A stretch of 64,000 nt of DNA from assembly GCF_900188295.1 (NCBI RefSeq), contig NZ_FZNM01000008.1, positions 78,047 through 142,046 of the forward strand, in the 5' to 3' direction. Made by a program: the position numbers and the translations under genes. Shown one piece after another: positions 8,824 to 17,816 of this stretch. The number at the start of each line of letters is the position of its first letter. Within the stretch, counting starts at the first letter, position 1. The notes under the pieces were generated by a model. It worked only from the letters and a program-made list of their open reading frames with translations, made no database searches and had not been told where the DNA came from. The DNA comes from Paracoccus sediminis (GTDB lineage Bacteria; Pseudomonadota; Alphaproteobacteria; Rhodobacterales; Rhodobacteraceae).

Positions 8824-10356
8824 ATGACGGCCATCCTGGACATGCAGGGCATCACCAAGACCTTTCCCGGCGTCAAGGCGCTGAGCAACGTCAACCTGTC
8901 GGTGCGCAAGGGCGAGATCCACGCCATCTGCGGCGAAAACGGCGCGGGCAAGTCGACGCTGATGAAGGTGCTGTCGGGCGTCTATCCCCACGGCAGCTAT
9001 GACGGCGAGATCCTGTATGACGGCAAGCCCGCGCGGTTCCGCGACATCCGCGACAGCGAACATGCGGGCATCGTCATCATCCATCAGGAACTGGCCCTGG
9101 TGCCGCTGCTGTCGGTGGCCGAGAACCTGTTTCTGGGCAACGAGGTCGCGTCGGGCGGTGTCATAAACTGGCCGCTGGCCTACCAGAAGACCGAGGCGCT
9201 GCTGCGCAAGGTCGGCCTGTCCGAGGCACCCACCACCAAGGTCGAGAAGCTGGGCGTCGGCAAGCAGCAATTGGTGGAAATCGCCAAGGCGCTGGCCAAG
9301 AACGTGCGGCTGCTGATCCTGGACGAACCGACCGCGGCGCTTCAGGAAAACGACAGCCAGAAGCTGCTGGACCTGATGCTGGAACTGAAAGAGCAGGGCG
9401 TCACCCAGATCATCATCAGCCACAAGCTGAACGAGATCCGCCGGGTGGCCGACCGCGTGACCGTGATCCGCGACGGATCGACCGTGTCCACGCTGGATCG
9501 CAGCGAGATCACCGAGGACCGCATCATCCGCGACATGGTCGGCCGCGACATGGCCCACCGCTATCCCGACCGCACGCCGAAGATCGGCGAGGTGCTGATG
9601 GAGGTGCTGAACTGGTCCGTCATGCATCCCGATCAGCCGCGCCAGGTGATCCGCAACGTGTCCATGACCGTCCGCAAGGGCGAGATCGTGGGCATCGCCG
9701 GGCTGATGGGGTCGGGACGCACCGAATTCGCGATGAGCCTGTTCGGCCGCAGCTATGGCCGCGACATCAAGGGCGACGTGACGCTGGGCGGTTCAAAGCC
9801 CGACCTGTCCACGGTGTCCAAGGCCATCGACGCGGGGCTGGCCTATGTGACCGAGGACCGCAAGGCCCTGGGACTGATCCTGGACGAGCCGATCCTGCGC
9901 AACGTGTCGCTGGCCAACCTGGAAGGCATCGCCCGGCGCTATATCCTGTCGCGCGGCCGCGAACAGCAGGTGGCCGAGGGATACCGCAAGGCCATGAACA
10001 TCCGCACGCCGTCGGTGTTCCAGCGGGTCGTGAACCTGTCGGGGGGCAACCAGCAAAAGGTCGTGCTGTCCAAGTGGCTGTTCACCGAACCCAAGGTTCT
10101 GATCCTGGACGAACCCACGCGCGGCATCGACGTGGGCGCCAAGTTCGAGATCTACAACATCATGAACGAACTGGCGGGGCAGGGCCATGGCGTCGTGATG
10201 ATTTCGTCGGAAATGCCCGAACTGCTGGGCATGTGCGACCGCATCTATGTCATGAACGAAGGCCGGATCGCCGGCGAACTGACCAAGTCCGAAGCCAGCC
10301 AGGAACGGATCATGGCCCTGATCCTGCAAGACGGCATGAAGGGAGAGGCTGCATGA
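8824..10356 (+). CDS. gguA: Sugar ABC transporter ATPase with two ABC domains (GguA/MmsA)
   Basis: This energises uptake of ChvE-bound sugars. The 510-residue protein has two fused ABC domains, as in the CUT2 sugar importers. The first Walker A is GENGAGKST near residue 39, and a degenerate second domain begins after about residue 260. The signatures are [13 protein letters not shown] and [15 protein letters not shown], and [15 protein letters not shown] is near the end. The start at 8824 has a GGGGGGAAT site upstream. The stop overlaps gguB (ATGA). Confidence 0.9.
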   Translation: MTAILDMQGITKTFPGVKALSNVNLSVRKGEIHAICGENGAGKSTLMKVLSGVYPHGSYDGEILYDGKPARFRDIRDSEHAGIVIIHQELALVPLLSVAENLFLGNEVASGGVINWPLAYQKTEALLRKVGLSEAPTTKVEKLGVGKQQLVEIAKALAKNVRLLILDEPTAALQENDSQKLLDLMLELKEQGVTQIIISHKLNEIRRVADRVTVIRDGSTVSTLDRSEITEDRIIRDMVGRDMAHRYPDRTPKIGEVLMEVLNWSVMHPDQPRQVIRNVSMTVRKGEIVGIAGLMGSGRTEFAMSLFGRSYGRDIKGDVTLGGSKPDLSTVSKAIDAGLAYVTEDRKALGLILDEPILRNVSLANLEGIARRYILSRGREQQVAEGYRKAMNIRTPSVFQRVVNLSGGNQQKVVLSKWLFTEPKVLILDEPTRGIDVGAKFEIYNIMNELAGQGHGVVMISSEMPELLGMCDRIYVMNEGRIAGELTKSEASQERIMALILQDGMKGEAA

Positions 10357-11558
10357 GCACGGCCGACATGAACAAGCCGGCCCAGCCCGGCATCGGCGCC
10401 CATCTGGGCAGCCACCTGCGCGAGAACGGCATGATGCTGGCGCTGGTCGCCATCGTCCTGTTCTTCTTCGTGATCGTGCGGGCCGTGCAGGGCGTGGACT
10501 TTCTGTCGGCGCAGAACATCACCAACCTGTTCTTGCAGAACTCCTATGTCATCATCATGGCGCTGGGGATGCTGCTGGTCATCGTGGCGGGCCATATCGA
10601 CCTGTCGGTGGGATCCGTCGCGGCCTTCACCGGCGCGGTCGCATCCATGTTGCTGGTCAAGATGCAGCTGCCGGTCCTGCTGGTCATCCCCATGGTGCTG
10701 GTGGTCGGCGGGCTGATCGGCGCCGCCCAAGGATACTGGATCGCCTATTGGCGCATCCCGTCCTTTATCGTCACGCTGGCCGGAATGCTGGTCTTTCGCG
10801 GGCTGACCCTGTGGTTGCTGGGCGGCCAGAACATCGGCCCGTTCGAACGTTCGTTCCAGTCGCTGTCCACCGGCTTCATTCCCGACCTGCTGGGCGCCGA
10901 CAAGCCCAACTTCACCGCGCTGATCCTGGTCGCCGTGGCCGCCGCCGCCATCGTCTGGTCGGGCGTTCGGGCGCGGGCGCGCGAGGCCGAATTCGGGATC
11001 GCGCCCGAACCCTCGGGCTTTTTCTGGGCGCGCAACGCGGTGGTCGTGGTCGCGCTGCTGTTCGTGGGCTGGAAGCTGGCCAGTTTCCGGGGCCTGCCGA
11101 ACGTGCTTCTCATCATGTCGGTGCTGATCGTGGTTTATGCCTTTTTCACCGAAAGCACCACCACCGGGCGGCGCATCTATGCGCTTGGCGGAAACGAGAA
11201 GGCCGCCAAGCTGTCGGGAATCAAGACCGAACGGCTGGTCTTCCTCACCTTTGTCAACATGGGCGTTCTGGCGTCGCTGGCGGGGATGATCGTCACGGCC
11301 CGCCTGAACAGCGCCACCCCCAAGGCCGGCGTCGGGTTCGAATTGGACGTGATCGCGGCCGTCTTCATCGGCGGGGCGTCGATGGCGGGGGGATCGGGAC
11401 GCATCATCGGGGTCGTCGTCGGCGCCCTCATCATGGGCGTGATGAACAACGGTATGTCGATCATGGGCATCGGCATCGACTATCAGCAGGTCATCAAGGG
11501 CCTGGTGCTGTTGGCTGCCGTGATCTTCGACGTCTACAACAAGACCAAGCAAGGCTGA
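10353..11558 (+). CDS. gguB: Sugar ABC transporter permease GguB/MmsB
   Basis: This is the membrane permease of the ChvE importer. It has 401 residues from the ATG at 10353, longer than RbsC-type permeases because of a middle soluble insertion (about residues 200-235, containing [19 protein letters not shown]). That insertion is usual for the MmsB/XylH group. Hydrophobic helices flank [14 protein letters not shown], and [20 protein letters not shown] and [23 protein letters not shown] are characteristic. It precedes gguC by three bases. Confidence 0.9.
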   Translation: MSTADMNKPAQPGIGAHLGSHLRENGMMLALVAIVLFFFVIVRAVQGVDFLSAQNITNLFLQNSYVIIMALGMLLVIVAGHIDLSVGSVAAFTGAVASMLLVKMQLPVLLVIPMVLVVGGLIGAAQGYWIAYWRIPSFIVTLAGMLVFRGLTLWLLGGQNIGPFERSFQSLSTGFIPDLLGADKPNFTALILVAVAAAAIVWSGVRARAREAEFGIAPEPSGFFWARNAVVVVALLFVGWKLASFRGLPNVLLIMSVLIVVYAFFTESTTTGRRIYALGGNEKAAKLSGIKTERLVFLTFVNMGVLASLAGMIVTARLNSATPKAGVGFELDVIAAVFIGGASMAGGSGRIIGVVVGALIMGVMNNGMSIMGIGIDYQQVIKGLVLLAAVIFDVYNKTKQG

Positions 11559-11561
11559 ACC

Positions 11562-12551
11562 ATGCATCTGTCGCAACTGAAACGCCCCGGCGGGGACCGG
11601 GCTGTCGCCGCACGGCTGAAGGATGGCGCCTGGATCGTGCCGGGGGCGGCAACGACCCGCGATCTGGCCCATGCCGCCATTGCCGCCGGGCGCGACCTGA
11701 CGGCCGAGGTCACGGCCCGCGGGCCGGGCGAACCCGTCGATCTGGCCGCCGCCCTGGCCGGGGGCCGGGTGCTGCTGCCGCTGGATCACGACGATCCCGC
11801 CCATCTGCACCTGACCGGCACCGGGCTGACCCACCTGGGCAGCGCCGCCACGCGCAACGCGATGCACGCGGGCGCTGAGCCGGAATTGCTGACCGACAGC
11901 ATGAAGATGTTCCGCATGGGCCTGGAAGGCGGCAAGCCCCAGGGCCGCACAGCGGGGGTGCAGCCCGAATGGTTCTACAAGGGCAACGGCGTCAACGCGG
12001 TCGCCCCCGGCGCGGCCCTGGTGTCGCCCGGCTTTGCCCTGGATGCGGGCGAGGAGCCAGAGATCGCGGGCCTGTATCTGATCGGTCCGGACGGCACGCC
12101 CTTCCGGCTGGGATTCGCGCTTGCGAACGAATTTTCCGACCATGTGACCGAACGCGGCAACTATCTGTGGCTTGCGCATTCCAAGCTGCGGCCCGCCAGC
12201 TATGGCCCCGAGATGCTGGTGGGCGACCTGCCCCAGCATGTCGAGGGCAACAGCCGCATCCTGCGGAACGGCCGGGCCATCTGGGAAAAACCCTTCCTGT
12301 CGGGCGAGGCGAACATGAGCCACAGCCTTGCGAACTTGGAACACCACCACTTCAAATACGCGCTGTTCCGCCAGCCGGGCGACGTGCATGTCCATTTCTT
12401 CGGCACCGCCACCCTGTCATTCGCCGACGGCGTCAAGGCGCAAACGGGCGATGTCTTTCAGATCGACGCGCCCGCCTTCGGCCTGCCCCTGTCGAACCCG
12501 CTGGACCAGCAGCAGACCGGCGAGATTCCCGTCGCCGTCGCCCCCCTCTGA
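11562..12551 (+). CDS. gguC: GguC / AraD1-type protein of the fumarylacetoacetate hydrolase superfamily
   Basis: This is the family member linked to chvE-gguAB in Agrobacterium. The 329-residue protein has an FAH-like C-terminal fold with conserved acidic and glycine positions (GLYLIGPDGTPFRLGFALANEFSDH, SYGPEMLVGDL). FAH-superfamily enzymes often act on 2-keto-3-deoxy sugar acids. The operon has an L-arabonate-type dehydratase and a 2-oxoglutarate-semialdehyde dehydrogenase but no DapA-like 2-keto-3-deoxy-L-arabonate dehydratase. I therefore infer that GguC may do that intermediate dehydration. The activity is a hypothesis; the family assignment is firmer. Confidence 0.8.
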   Translation: MHLSQLKRPGGDRAVAARLKDGAWIVPGAATTRDLAHAAIAAGRDLTAEVTARGPGEPVDLAAALAGGRVLLPLDHDDPAHLHLTGTGLTHLGSAATRNAMHAGAEPELLTDSMKMFRMGLEGGKPQGRTAGVQPEWFYKGNGVNAVAPGAALVSPGFALDAGEEPEIAGLYLIGPDGTPFRLGFALANEFSDHVTERGNYLWLAHSKLRPASYGPEMLVGDLPQHVEGNSRILRNGRAIWEKPFLSGEANMSHSLANLEHHHFKYALFRQPGDVHVHFFGTATLSFADGVKAQTGDVFQIDAPAFGLPLSNPLDQQQTGEIPVAVAPL

Positions 12552-12560
12552 GGCCCCCCG

Positions 12561-14303
12561 ATGACCTTCACCCCCGCCCCCTGGCCCCGTCAGCTTCGCT
12601 CGCAGCACTGGTATGGCGGCACCTCGCGCGACACGATCTATCATCGCGGCTGGATGAAGAACCAGGGCTGGCCCCACGACCTGTTCGACGGGCGGCCCGT
12701 GATCGGCATCCTGAACACCTGGGCCGACCTGACGCCCTGCAACGGACACCTGCGCGAACTGGCCGAAAAGGTGAAGGCCGGCGTGTGGGAGGCGGGGGGC
12801 TTTCCGGTCGAGGTGCCGGTGTTTTCCGCGTCCGAAAACACCTTCCGCCCCACCGCGATGATGTTCCGCAACCTGGCGGCGCTGGCGGTCGAGGAAACGA
12901 TGCGCGGCCAGCCCATCGACGGCGCCGTGCTGCTGGTCGGCTGCGACAAGACCACGCCGTCTTTGCTGATGGGGGCCGCGTCCACCGACATTCCGTCGAT
13001 CGTCGTCACCGGCGGGCCGATGCTGAATGGCTATTTCCGGGGCGAGCGCGTGGGTTCGGGCACGCATCTGTGGAAATTCTCCGAGGCCGTGAAGGCCGGC
13101 GAGATGACGCAGGAGGAGTTCCTGGAGGCCGAGGCGTCGATGTCCCGGTCATCGGGCACGTGCAACACCATGGGCACCGCGTCCACCATGGCATCCATGG
13201 CCGAGGCGCTGGGCATGGCGCTGTCGGGCAACGCCGCGATCCCCGCCGTGGACAGCCGCCGCCGCGTGATGGCGCAGCTGTCGGGGCGGCGGATCGTGCA
13301 GATGGTCAAGGACGACCTCAAGCCCAGCGACATCCTGACCCGGCAGGCGTTCGAGAACGCCATCCGCACCAACGGCGCCATCGGCGGGTCCACCAACGCC
13401 GTCATCCACCTGCTGGCCATTGCGGGCCGGGTGGGCGTGGACATCACCCTGGACGACTGGGACCGCTGCGGACGCGACGTGGCGACCATCGTGAACCTGA
13501 TGCCTTCGGGCCAGTATCTGATGGAGGAGTTTTTCTATGCGGGTGGCCTGCCCGTCGTCCTGAAGCGCCTGGGCGAATCCGGCCTGCTGCACAAGGACGC
13601 GCTGACCGTCAGCGGCCAGTCGATCTGGGACGAGGTTCGCGACGTGGTGAACTGGAACGAGGACGTGATCCTGCCCGCCGACCGGCCCCTGACCGTCCAG
13701 GGCGGAATCGCCGTCCTGCGGGGCAACCTGGCGCCCAGGGGGGCGGTGCTGAAGCCGTCCGCCGCAAGCGCGCATCTGCTGGTCCATCGCGGCCGCGCGG
13801 TCGTGTTCCAGGACATCGACGACTACAAGGCGCGTATCGAGGACGAGGCGCTGGACATCGACGAGACCTGCGTGATGGTGATGAAGAACTGCGGTCCCAA
13901 GGGCTATCCCGGCATGGCCGAGGTGGGCAACATGGGCCTGCCGCCCAAGGTGTTGCGCAAAGGCATCACCGACATGGTGCGGATCAGCGACGCCCGCATG
14001 TCGGGAACGGCCTATGGCACCGTGGTCCTGCACACCAGCCCCGAGGCCGCGGCGGGCGGGCCGCTGGCCGTGGTCCGCGACGGCGACATGATCGAACTGG
14101 ACGTGCCGAACCGCCGCCTGCATCTGGATATTTCCGACGATGACCTGGCCGCGCGGCTGGCCGACTGGCGGCCGCTGCCCGACCAGCCGGCCAGCGGCTA
14201 TGCCTGGCTGCATCAGGCGCATGTCGAAGGTGCGGATACCGGGGCGGATCTGGACTTTCTGAAAGGCTGTCGGGGCAATCCGGTCGGACGGGACAGCCAT
14301 TGA
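12561..14303 (+). CDS. Sugar-acid dehydratase, IlvD/Edd family (L-arabonate dehydratase-like)
   Basis: This converts an aldonate such as L-arabonate, and possibly D-galactonate, to the 2-keto-3-deoxy acid. The protein has 580 residues, normal for the family. The three iron-sulfur cluster cysteines are visible at residues 60 (TPCNGHL), 128 (VGCDKTTPS) and 201 (SGTCNTMG). The N-terminal part RSQHWYGG fits the pentonate subgroup rather than IlvD. It follows gguC and overlaps the next gene by one base (TGATG). Whether it serves one or both branches of the pathway needs assay. Confidence 0.88.
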   Translation: MTFTPAPWPRQLRSQHWYGGTSRDTIYHRGWMKNQGWPHDLFDGRPVIGILNTWADLTPCNGHLRELAEKVKAGVWEAGGFPVEVPVFSASENTFRPTAMMFRNLAALAVEETMRGQPIDGAVLLVGCDKTTPSLLMGAASTDIPSIVVTGGPMLNGYFRGERVGSGTHLWKFSEAVKAGEMTQEEFLEAEASMSRSSGTCNTMGTASTMASMAEALGMALSGNAAIPAVDSRRRVMAQLSGRRIVQMVKDDLKPSDILTRQAFENAIRTNGAIGGSTNAVIHLLAIAGRVGVDITLDDWDRCGRDVATIVNLMPSGQYLMEEFFYAGGLPVVLKRLGESGLLHKDALTVSGQSIWDEVRDVVNWNEDVILPADRPLTVQGGIAVLRGNLAPRGAVLKPSAASAHLLVHRGRAVVFQDIDDYKARIEDEALDIDETCVMVMKNCGPKGYPGMAEVGNMGLPPKVLRKGITDMVRISDARMSGTAYGTVVLHTSPEAAAGGPLAVVRDGDMIELDVPNRRLHLDISDDDLAARLADWRPLPDQPASGYAWLHQAHVEGADTGADLDFLKGCRGNPVGRDSH

Positions 14304-15214
14304 TGAAGATCGCGCTTGTCGGCATCGGAAAGATCGCGCGGGACCAGCATGTGCCCGCACTGGAAGCCAGCCCGGATTGGGAACTGGCCGCGACCGTCAG
14401 CCGCCACGGCACTGTCGAGGGGGTCGAGTCCTTCACCGCCCCCGCCGCCATGCTGGACGCCCGTCCCGACATCGGCACGGTCAGCCTGTGCCTGCCTCCC
14501 CTGCCTCGCTATGCCGTGGCCGAAGCCGTGCTGCGCGCGGGCCGCCACCTGATGCTGGAAAAGCCCCCCGGTGCGACCCTGGCCGAGGTTCATGCCCTGT
14601 GCGATCTGGCCGACCGGCAGGGCGTCACCATCTATGCCACCTGGCATTCGCGCATGGCGATGGCTGTTGCCGCGGCAAAAGACTGGCTGGCAGGCAAAAC
14701 CGTCCGCGAAGGCCGCATCACCTGGCGCGAGGACGTGCGCAAATGGCATCCCGGCCAGGACTGGATCTTCGCGGCGGGCGGCATGGGCGTCTTCGATCCC
14801 GGCATCAACGCCCTGTCGATCCTGACGGAAATCCTGCCCGAACCCGTCCGCCTGCTGGCGGCGGATCTGGATTTTCCGGCCAATCGCCAGGCCCCCATCG
14901 CCGCCCGGTTGCGGTTCAGCCGGGGGGTCGAGGCCGATTTCGATTTCCGCCAGGAAGGCCCGCAGACCTGGGACATGGAATTCCAGACCGACGCGGGCCG
15001 GATGGCGCTGCGCATGGGCGGCAACCGGCTGGAAATCGACGGTCGGCACAGGCAGGGCGCCGACGACATCATGGGCGAATACCCCGCGCTCTATGCGCGC
15101 ATGGCAAGGCTGGTTTCGGACGGAAAATCGGACACCGACCTTGCGCCCATGGTTCTTGTGGCCGATGCCTTCACCCTCGGGCGACGCAACACCGTCGCGG
15201 ATTTCCAGTTCTGA
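14303..15214 (+). CDS. NAD(P)-dependent sugar 1-dehydrogenase, Gfo/Idh/MocA family
   Basis: This oxidises an aldose to its lactone and resembles bacterial D-galactose / L-arabinose 1-dehydrogenases. From the ATG at 14303 the protein has 303 residues. The N-terminal Rossmann motif is ALVGIGKIARDQHVP, the family EKP motif is LMLEKPPG near residue 91, and WHSRMAMAV with the catalytic region DPGINAL follows. A TTG one codon upstream is also in frame. With the SMP-30 lactonase downstream it forms the oxidative entry of the pathway. Both substrates are plausible because the enzyme class is promiscuous for C4-axial aldoses. Confidence 0.85.
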   Translation: MKIALVGIGKIARDQHVPALEASPDWELAATVSRHGTVEGVESFTAPAAMLDARPDIGTVSLCLPPLPRYAVAEAVLRAGRHLMLEKPPGATLAEVHALCDLADRQGVTIYATWHSRMAMAVAAAKDWLAGKTVREGRITWREDVRKWHPGQDWIFAAGGMGVFDPGINALSILTEILPEPVRLLAADLDFPANRQAPIAARLRFSRGVEADFDFRQEGPQTWDMEFQTDAGRMALRMGGNRLEIDGRHRQGADDIMGEYPALYARMARLVSDGKSDTDLAPMVLVADAFTLGRRNTVADFQF

Positions 15215-15224
15215 GGATAAAGCA

Positions 15225-16739
15225 ATGACCTTCACCCCCCATGGCAAACATCTGGTCGCAGGCGAATGGCTGACGGGCGAGGGGACGTTCCGGTCGGCCC
15301 CCGTCCACGGCGATCCGCACGAGTTCAGCGGCGGGACGGTGGACCTGGTGGACCGGGCCGCCCTGGCCGCCGAGGATGCCTTTGCCCCCTATGCCGCCAC
15401 CAGCCGCGACGACCGCGCCGCCTTTCTGGACGCCATCGCCGATCAGATCGAGGGCCGCGCCGAGGCGATCACCGCCATCGGCACCCAGGAAACCGGCCTG
15501 CCCGAGGCGCGGCTGCAAGGCGAACGGGGCCGCACCACCGGCCAGTTGCGCCTGTTCGCGGACCATATCCGCAAGGGCGAATACCTGGACCGTCGGCACG
15601 ACCCGGCCATGCCCGAACGCCAGCCCCTGCCGCGCCCCGACCTGCGGCTGATGCAGCGGCCGATCGGTCCGGTCGCGGTCTTCGGCGCTTCGAACTTTCC
15701 CTTGGCCTTCTCGACCGCCGGGGGGGACACCGCATCGGCCCTGGCCGCGGGCTGCCCGGTGGTCGTCAAGGGCCACCCCGCCCATCCCGGCACCGGAGAG
15801 ATCGTGGCCGAGGCGATCCGCGCTGCGATCCGCGAAACGGGAATGCCCGCCGGGGTCTTCGGCTTCATCCACGGCGACAGCCATGCGGTCGGCGCGGCCC
15901 TGGTGCAGCACCCGCTCATCAAGGCCGTGGGGTTCACCGGCAGCCTGCGCGGCGGCCGCGCGCTGTTCGACCTGTGCGCCGCGCGGCCCGAACCGATCCC
16001 CTTCTTCGGAGAGCTTGGCAGCATCAACCCCGGCTTCGTCCTGCCCCAGGCCCTTGCCGCGCGCGGCGCCAGGCTGGCCGAAGGCTGGGCGGGCAGCCTG
16101 ACCATGGGCGCGGGCCAGTTCTGCACCAATCCCGGCCTGATCGTCATGCCCAAGGGCGTGCTGGCCGACGCCTTTGCCAAGGCGGTGGGGGACGCGCTGG
16201 CCAAGGTCGCCCCTCAGCCCATGCTGACCGACGGCATCGCGGACGCCTATCGCGAGGGCGCGAACCGCGCGGCGGGCGTGGCCACCCCCATCTTCGAGGG
16301 GCCGTGCGAGGGCCGCAACGTCCTGCCCGCCATCTACAAGACGACCGCCGAGGAGTTCTTGCGCGATCACACCCTGTCCGAGGAGGTGTTCGGTCCCATG
16401 GGCGTGATCGTTACCACCACGACCGAGGAGCAGATGATGGACGTGGCCCAAGCGATCGAGGGCCAGCTGACCGCCACCCTGCACATGGACGAGGCCGACA
16501 TCGACATGGCACGGCGGCTGATGCCTGTCCTGGAACGCAAGGCCGGCCGGATCCTGGCCAACGGCTGGCCCACCGGGGTCGAGGTCGCGGATGCCATGGT
16601 CCATGGCGGCCCCTATCCGGCATCCACGAATTTCGGCGCCACCAGCGTGGGCACCATGGCGATCCGCCGGTTCCTGCGCCCGGTCAGCTATCAGAATATC
16701 CCCGAGGCGCTGTTGCCCGAGGATTTGCGGGGTTTTTGA
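15225..16739 (+). CDS. 2-oxoglutarate semialdehyde (2,5-dioxopentanoate) dehydrogenase
   Basis: This is an aldehyde dehydrogenase for the last step of non-phosphorylative pentose breakdown, giving 2-oxoglutarate. The protein has 504 residues from the ATG at 15225. The catalytic cysteine is C300 in GAGQFCTNPG and the general-base glutamate is E263 in FFGELGSINP. The stretch VKGHPAHPGTGEIVAEA is typical of the KGSADH group and unlike succinate-semialdehyde dehydrogenases. Its presence argues that the operon handles L-arabinose by a Weimberg-type route as well as galactose. A hairpin with a short T-run follows the gene. Confidence 0.87.
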   Translation: MTFTPHGKHLVAGEWLTGEGTFRSAPVHGDPHEFSGGTVDLVDRAALAAEDAFAPYAATSRDDRAAFLDAIADQIEGRAEAITAIGTQETGLPEARLQGERGRTTGQLRLFADHIRKGEYLDRRHDPAMPERQPLPRPDLRLMQRPIGPVAVFGASNFPLAFSTAGGDTASALAAGCPVVVKGHPAHPGTGEIVAEAIRAAIRETGMPAGVFGFIHGDSHAVGAALVQHPLIKAVGFTGSLRGGRALFDLCAARPEPIPFFGELGSINPGFVLPQALAARGARLAEGWAGSLTMGAGQFCTNPGLIVMPKGVLADAFAKAVGDALAKVAPQPMLTDGIADAYREGANRAAGVATPIFEGPCEGRNVLPAIYKTTAEEFLRDHTLSEEVFGPMGVIVTTTTEEQMMDVAQAIEGQLTATLHMDEADIDMARRLMPVLERKAGRILANGWPTGVEVADAMVHGGPYPASTNFGATSVGTMAIRRFLRPVSYQNIPEALLPEDLRGF

Positions 16740-16751
16740 GATCCCGCAGCC

Positions 16752-16779
16752 ATCGCCCGGTGGGAGGCCGGGCGATTTT
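16752..16779 (+). terminator. Intra-operon hairpin with short T-run before ytfQ
   Basis: ATCGCCCGG (16752-16760) pairs perfectly with CCGGGCGAT (16768-16776) around a seven-base loop, followed by TTT. It could be a partial terminator dividing the operon into an arabinose half and a galactose half, or a 3' stabiliser. Confidence 0.5.
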
Positions 16780-16798
16780 GGAAACAGGGAGGATAACC

Positions 16799-17758
16799 AT
16801 GATCGTCAAGACCTTGCTCGGCACTGCCGCGCTGATGGCCGCGACCGCCGGGGCCGCGATGGCCGAAGGCGAAACCGTCGGCTTTTCGCAGATCGGTTCG
16901 GAATCGGGCTGGCGCGCGGCGGAAACGACGCTGACCCGGCAGCAGGCCGAGGAACGCGGCATCCAGCTGCAATTCTCGGACGCGCAGCAGAAGCAGGAAA
17001 ACCAGATCGCCGCCATCCGGTCCTTTATCGCACAGGGCGTGGACGCGATCCTGCTGGCCCCGGTCGTCGCCACCGGCTGGGATTCGGTCCTGACCGAGGC
17101 CAAGGAGGCGGAAATCCCGGTCGTCCTGCTGGACCGGCAGGTGGACAGTTCCGACGACCTGTACCTGACCGCCGTGGGGTCGAATCTGGTCCGCGAAGGC
17201 GAGGTCGCGGGCGAATGGCTGGCGAACGAGGTCGGCGACCGCGAATGCCGCATCGTCGAATTGCAGGGCACCACGGGATCCAGCCCCGCCATCGACCGCA
17301 AGACCGGCTTTGAAAACGCCATCAAGGATTACCCGAACCTGTCCATCGTGCGCAGCCAGACCGGCGATTTCACCCGTGCCCTGGGCAAGGAGGTCATGGA
17401 AAGCTTCCTTCAGGCCGAAAACGGCGGCAAGGGCATCTGCGCGCTGTATGCCCATAACGACGACATGGCCGTGGGCGCCATCCAGGCCATCAAGGAAGCC
17501 GGCCTGAAACCGGGCAGCGACATCCTGGTCGTGTCCATCGATGGCGTGCCCGACCTGTTCCAGGCGATGGCGGCAGGCGAGGCGAACGCCACGGTCGAAC
17601 TGACGCCCGACATGGCCGGTCCCGCCTTTGACGCGCTGGCGGCATACTGGGCTGACGGAACGATGCCCGAAAAGTTCATCCAGACGGAATCGAAGCTCTA
17701 CACTCAGGCCGACGATCCGGCGGGCGAATACGAACGCCGCAAGGGCCTGGGCTACTGA
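16799..17758 (+). CDS. ytfQ: Galactofuranose-type ABC transporter binding protein YtfQ
   Basis: This is a periplasmic sugar receptor of the peripla_BP_4 class. The 319-residue protein carries a signal peptide ending about AAMA. The segment TVGFSQIGSESGWRAAET is diagnostic of YtfQ, which in E. coli binds galactofuranose. LLAPVVATGWDSVL and HNDDMAVGAIQAIKEAG are typical of the ligand cleft and hinge. The start has a GGGAGGA ribosome-binding site. It begins a second full importer within the same operon. A hairpin separates it from ytfR. Confidence 0.9.
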   Translation: MIVKTLLGTAALMAATAGAAMAEGETVGFSQIGSESGWRAAETTLTRQQAEERGIQLQFSDAQQKQENQIAAIRSFIAQGVDAILLAPVVATGWDSVLTEAKEAEIPVVLLDRQVDSSDDLYLTAVGSNLVREGEVAGEWLANEVGDRECRIVELQGTTGSSPAIDRKTGFENAIKDYPNLSIVRSQTGDFTRALGKEVMESFLQAENGGKGICALYAHNDDMAVGAIQAIKEAGLKPGSDILVVSIDGVPDLFQAMAAGEANATVELTPDMAGPAFDALAAYWADGTMPEKFIQTESKLYTQADDPAGEYERRKGLGY

Positions 17759-17763
17759 CCGCC

Positions 17764-17793
17764 GTTGCCGGGTCGCACGCGCGGCCCGGCAAC
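17764..17793 (+). promoter_or_regulatory. Hairpin after ytfQ
   Basis: GTTGCCGGG (17764-17772) and CCCGGCAAC (17785-17793) form a perfect 9-bp stem with a 12-base loop just after the ytfQ stop. No T-run follows. It is placed like the hairpins after chvE and the polyamine receptor gene. Confidence 0.6.
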
Positions 17794-17816
17794 CGCCGGC
17801 CAAAGGGGGGGGTGCG

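Noticed and set aside
10245..12395. Long minus-strand open frame opposite gguB/gguC
   Set aside because: It is an antisense shadow of well-supported genes. The translation is rich in His, Gln, Gly and Arg and matches nothing, which is typical in high-G+C DNA.
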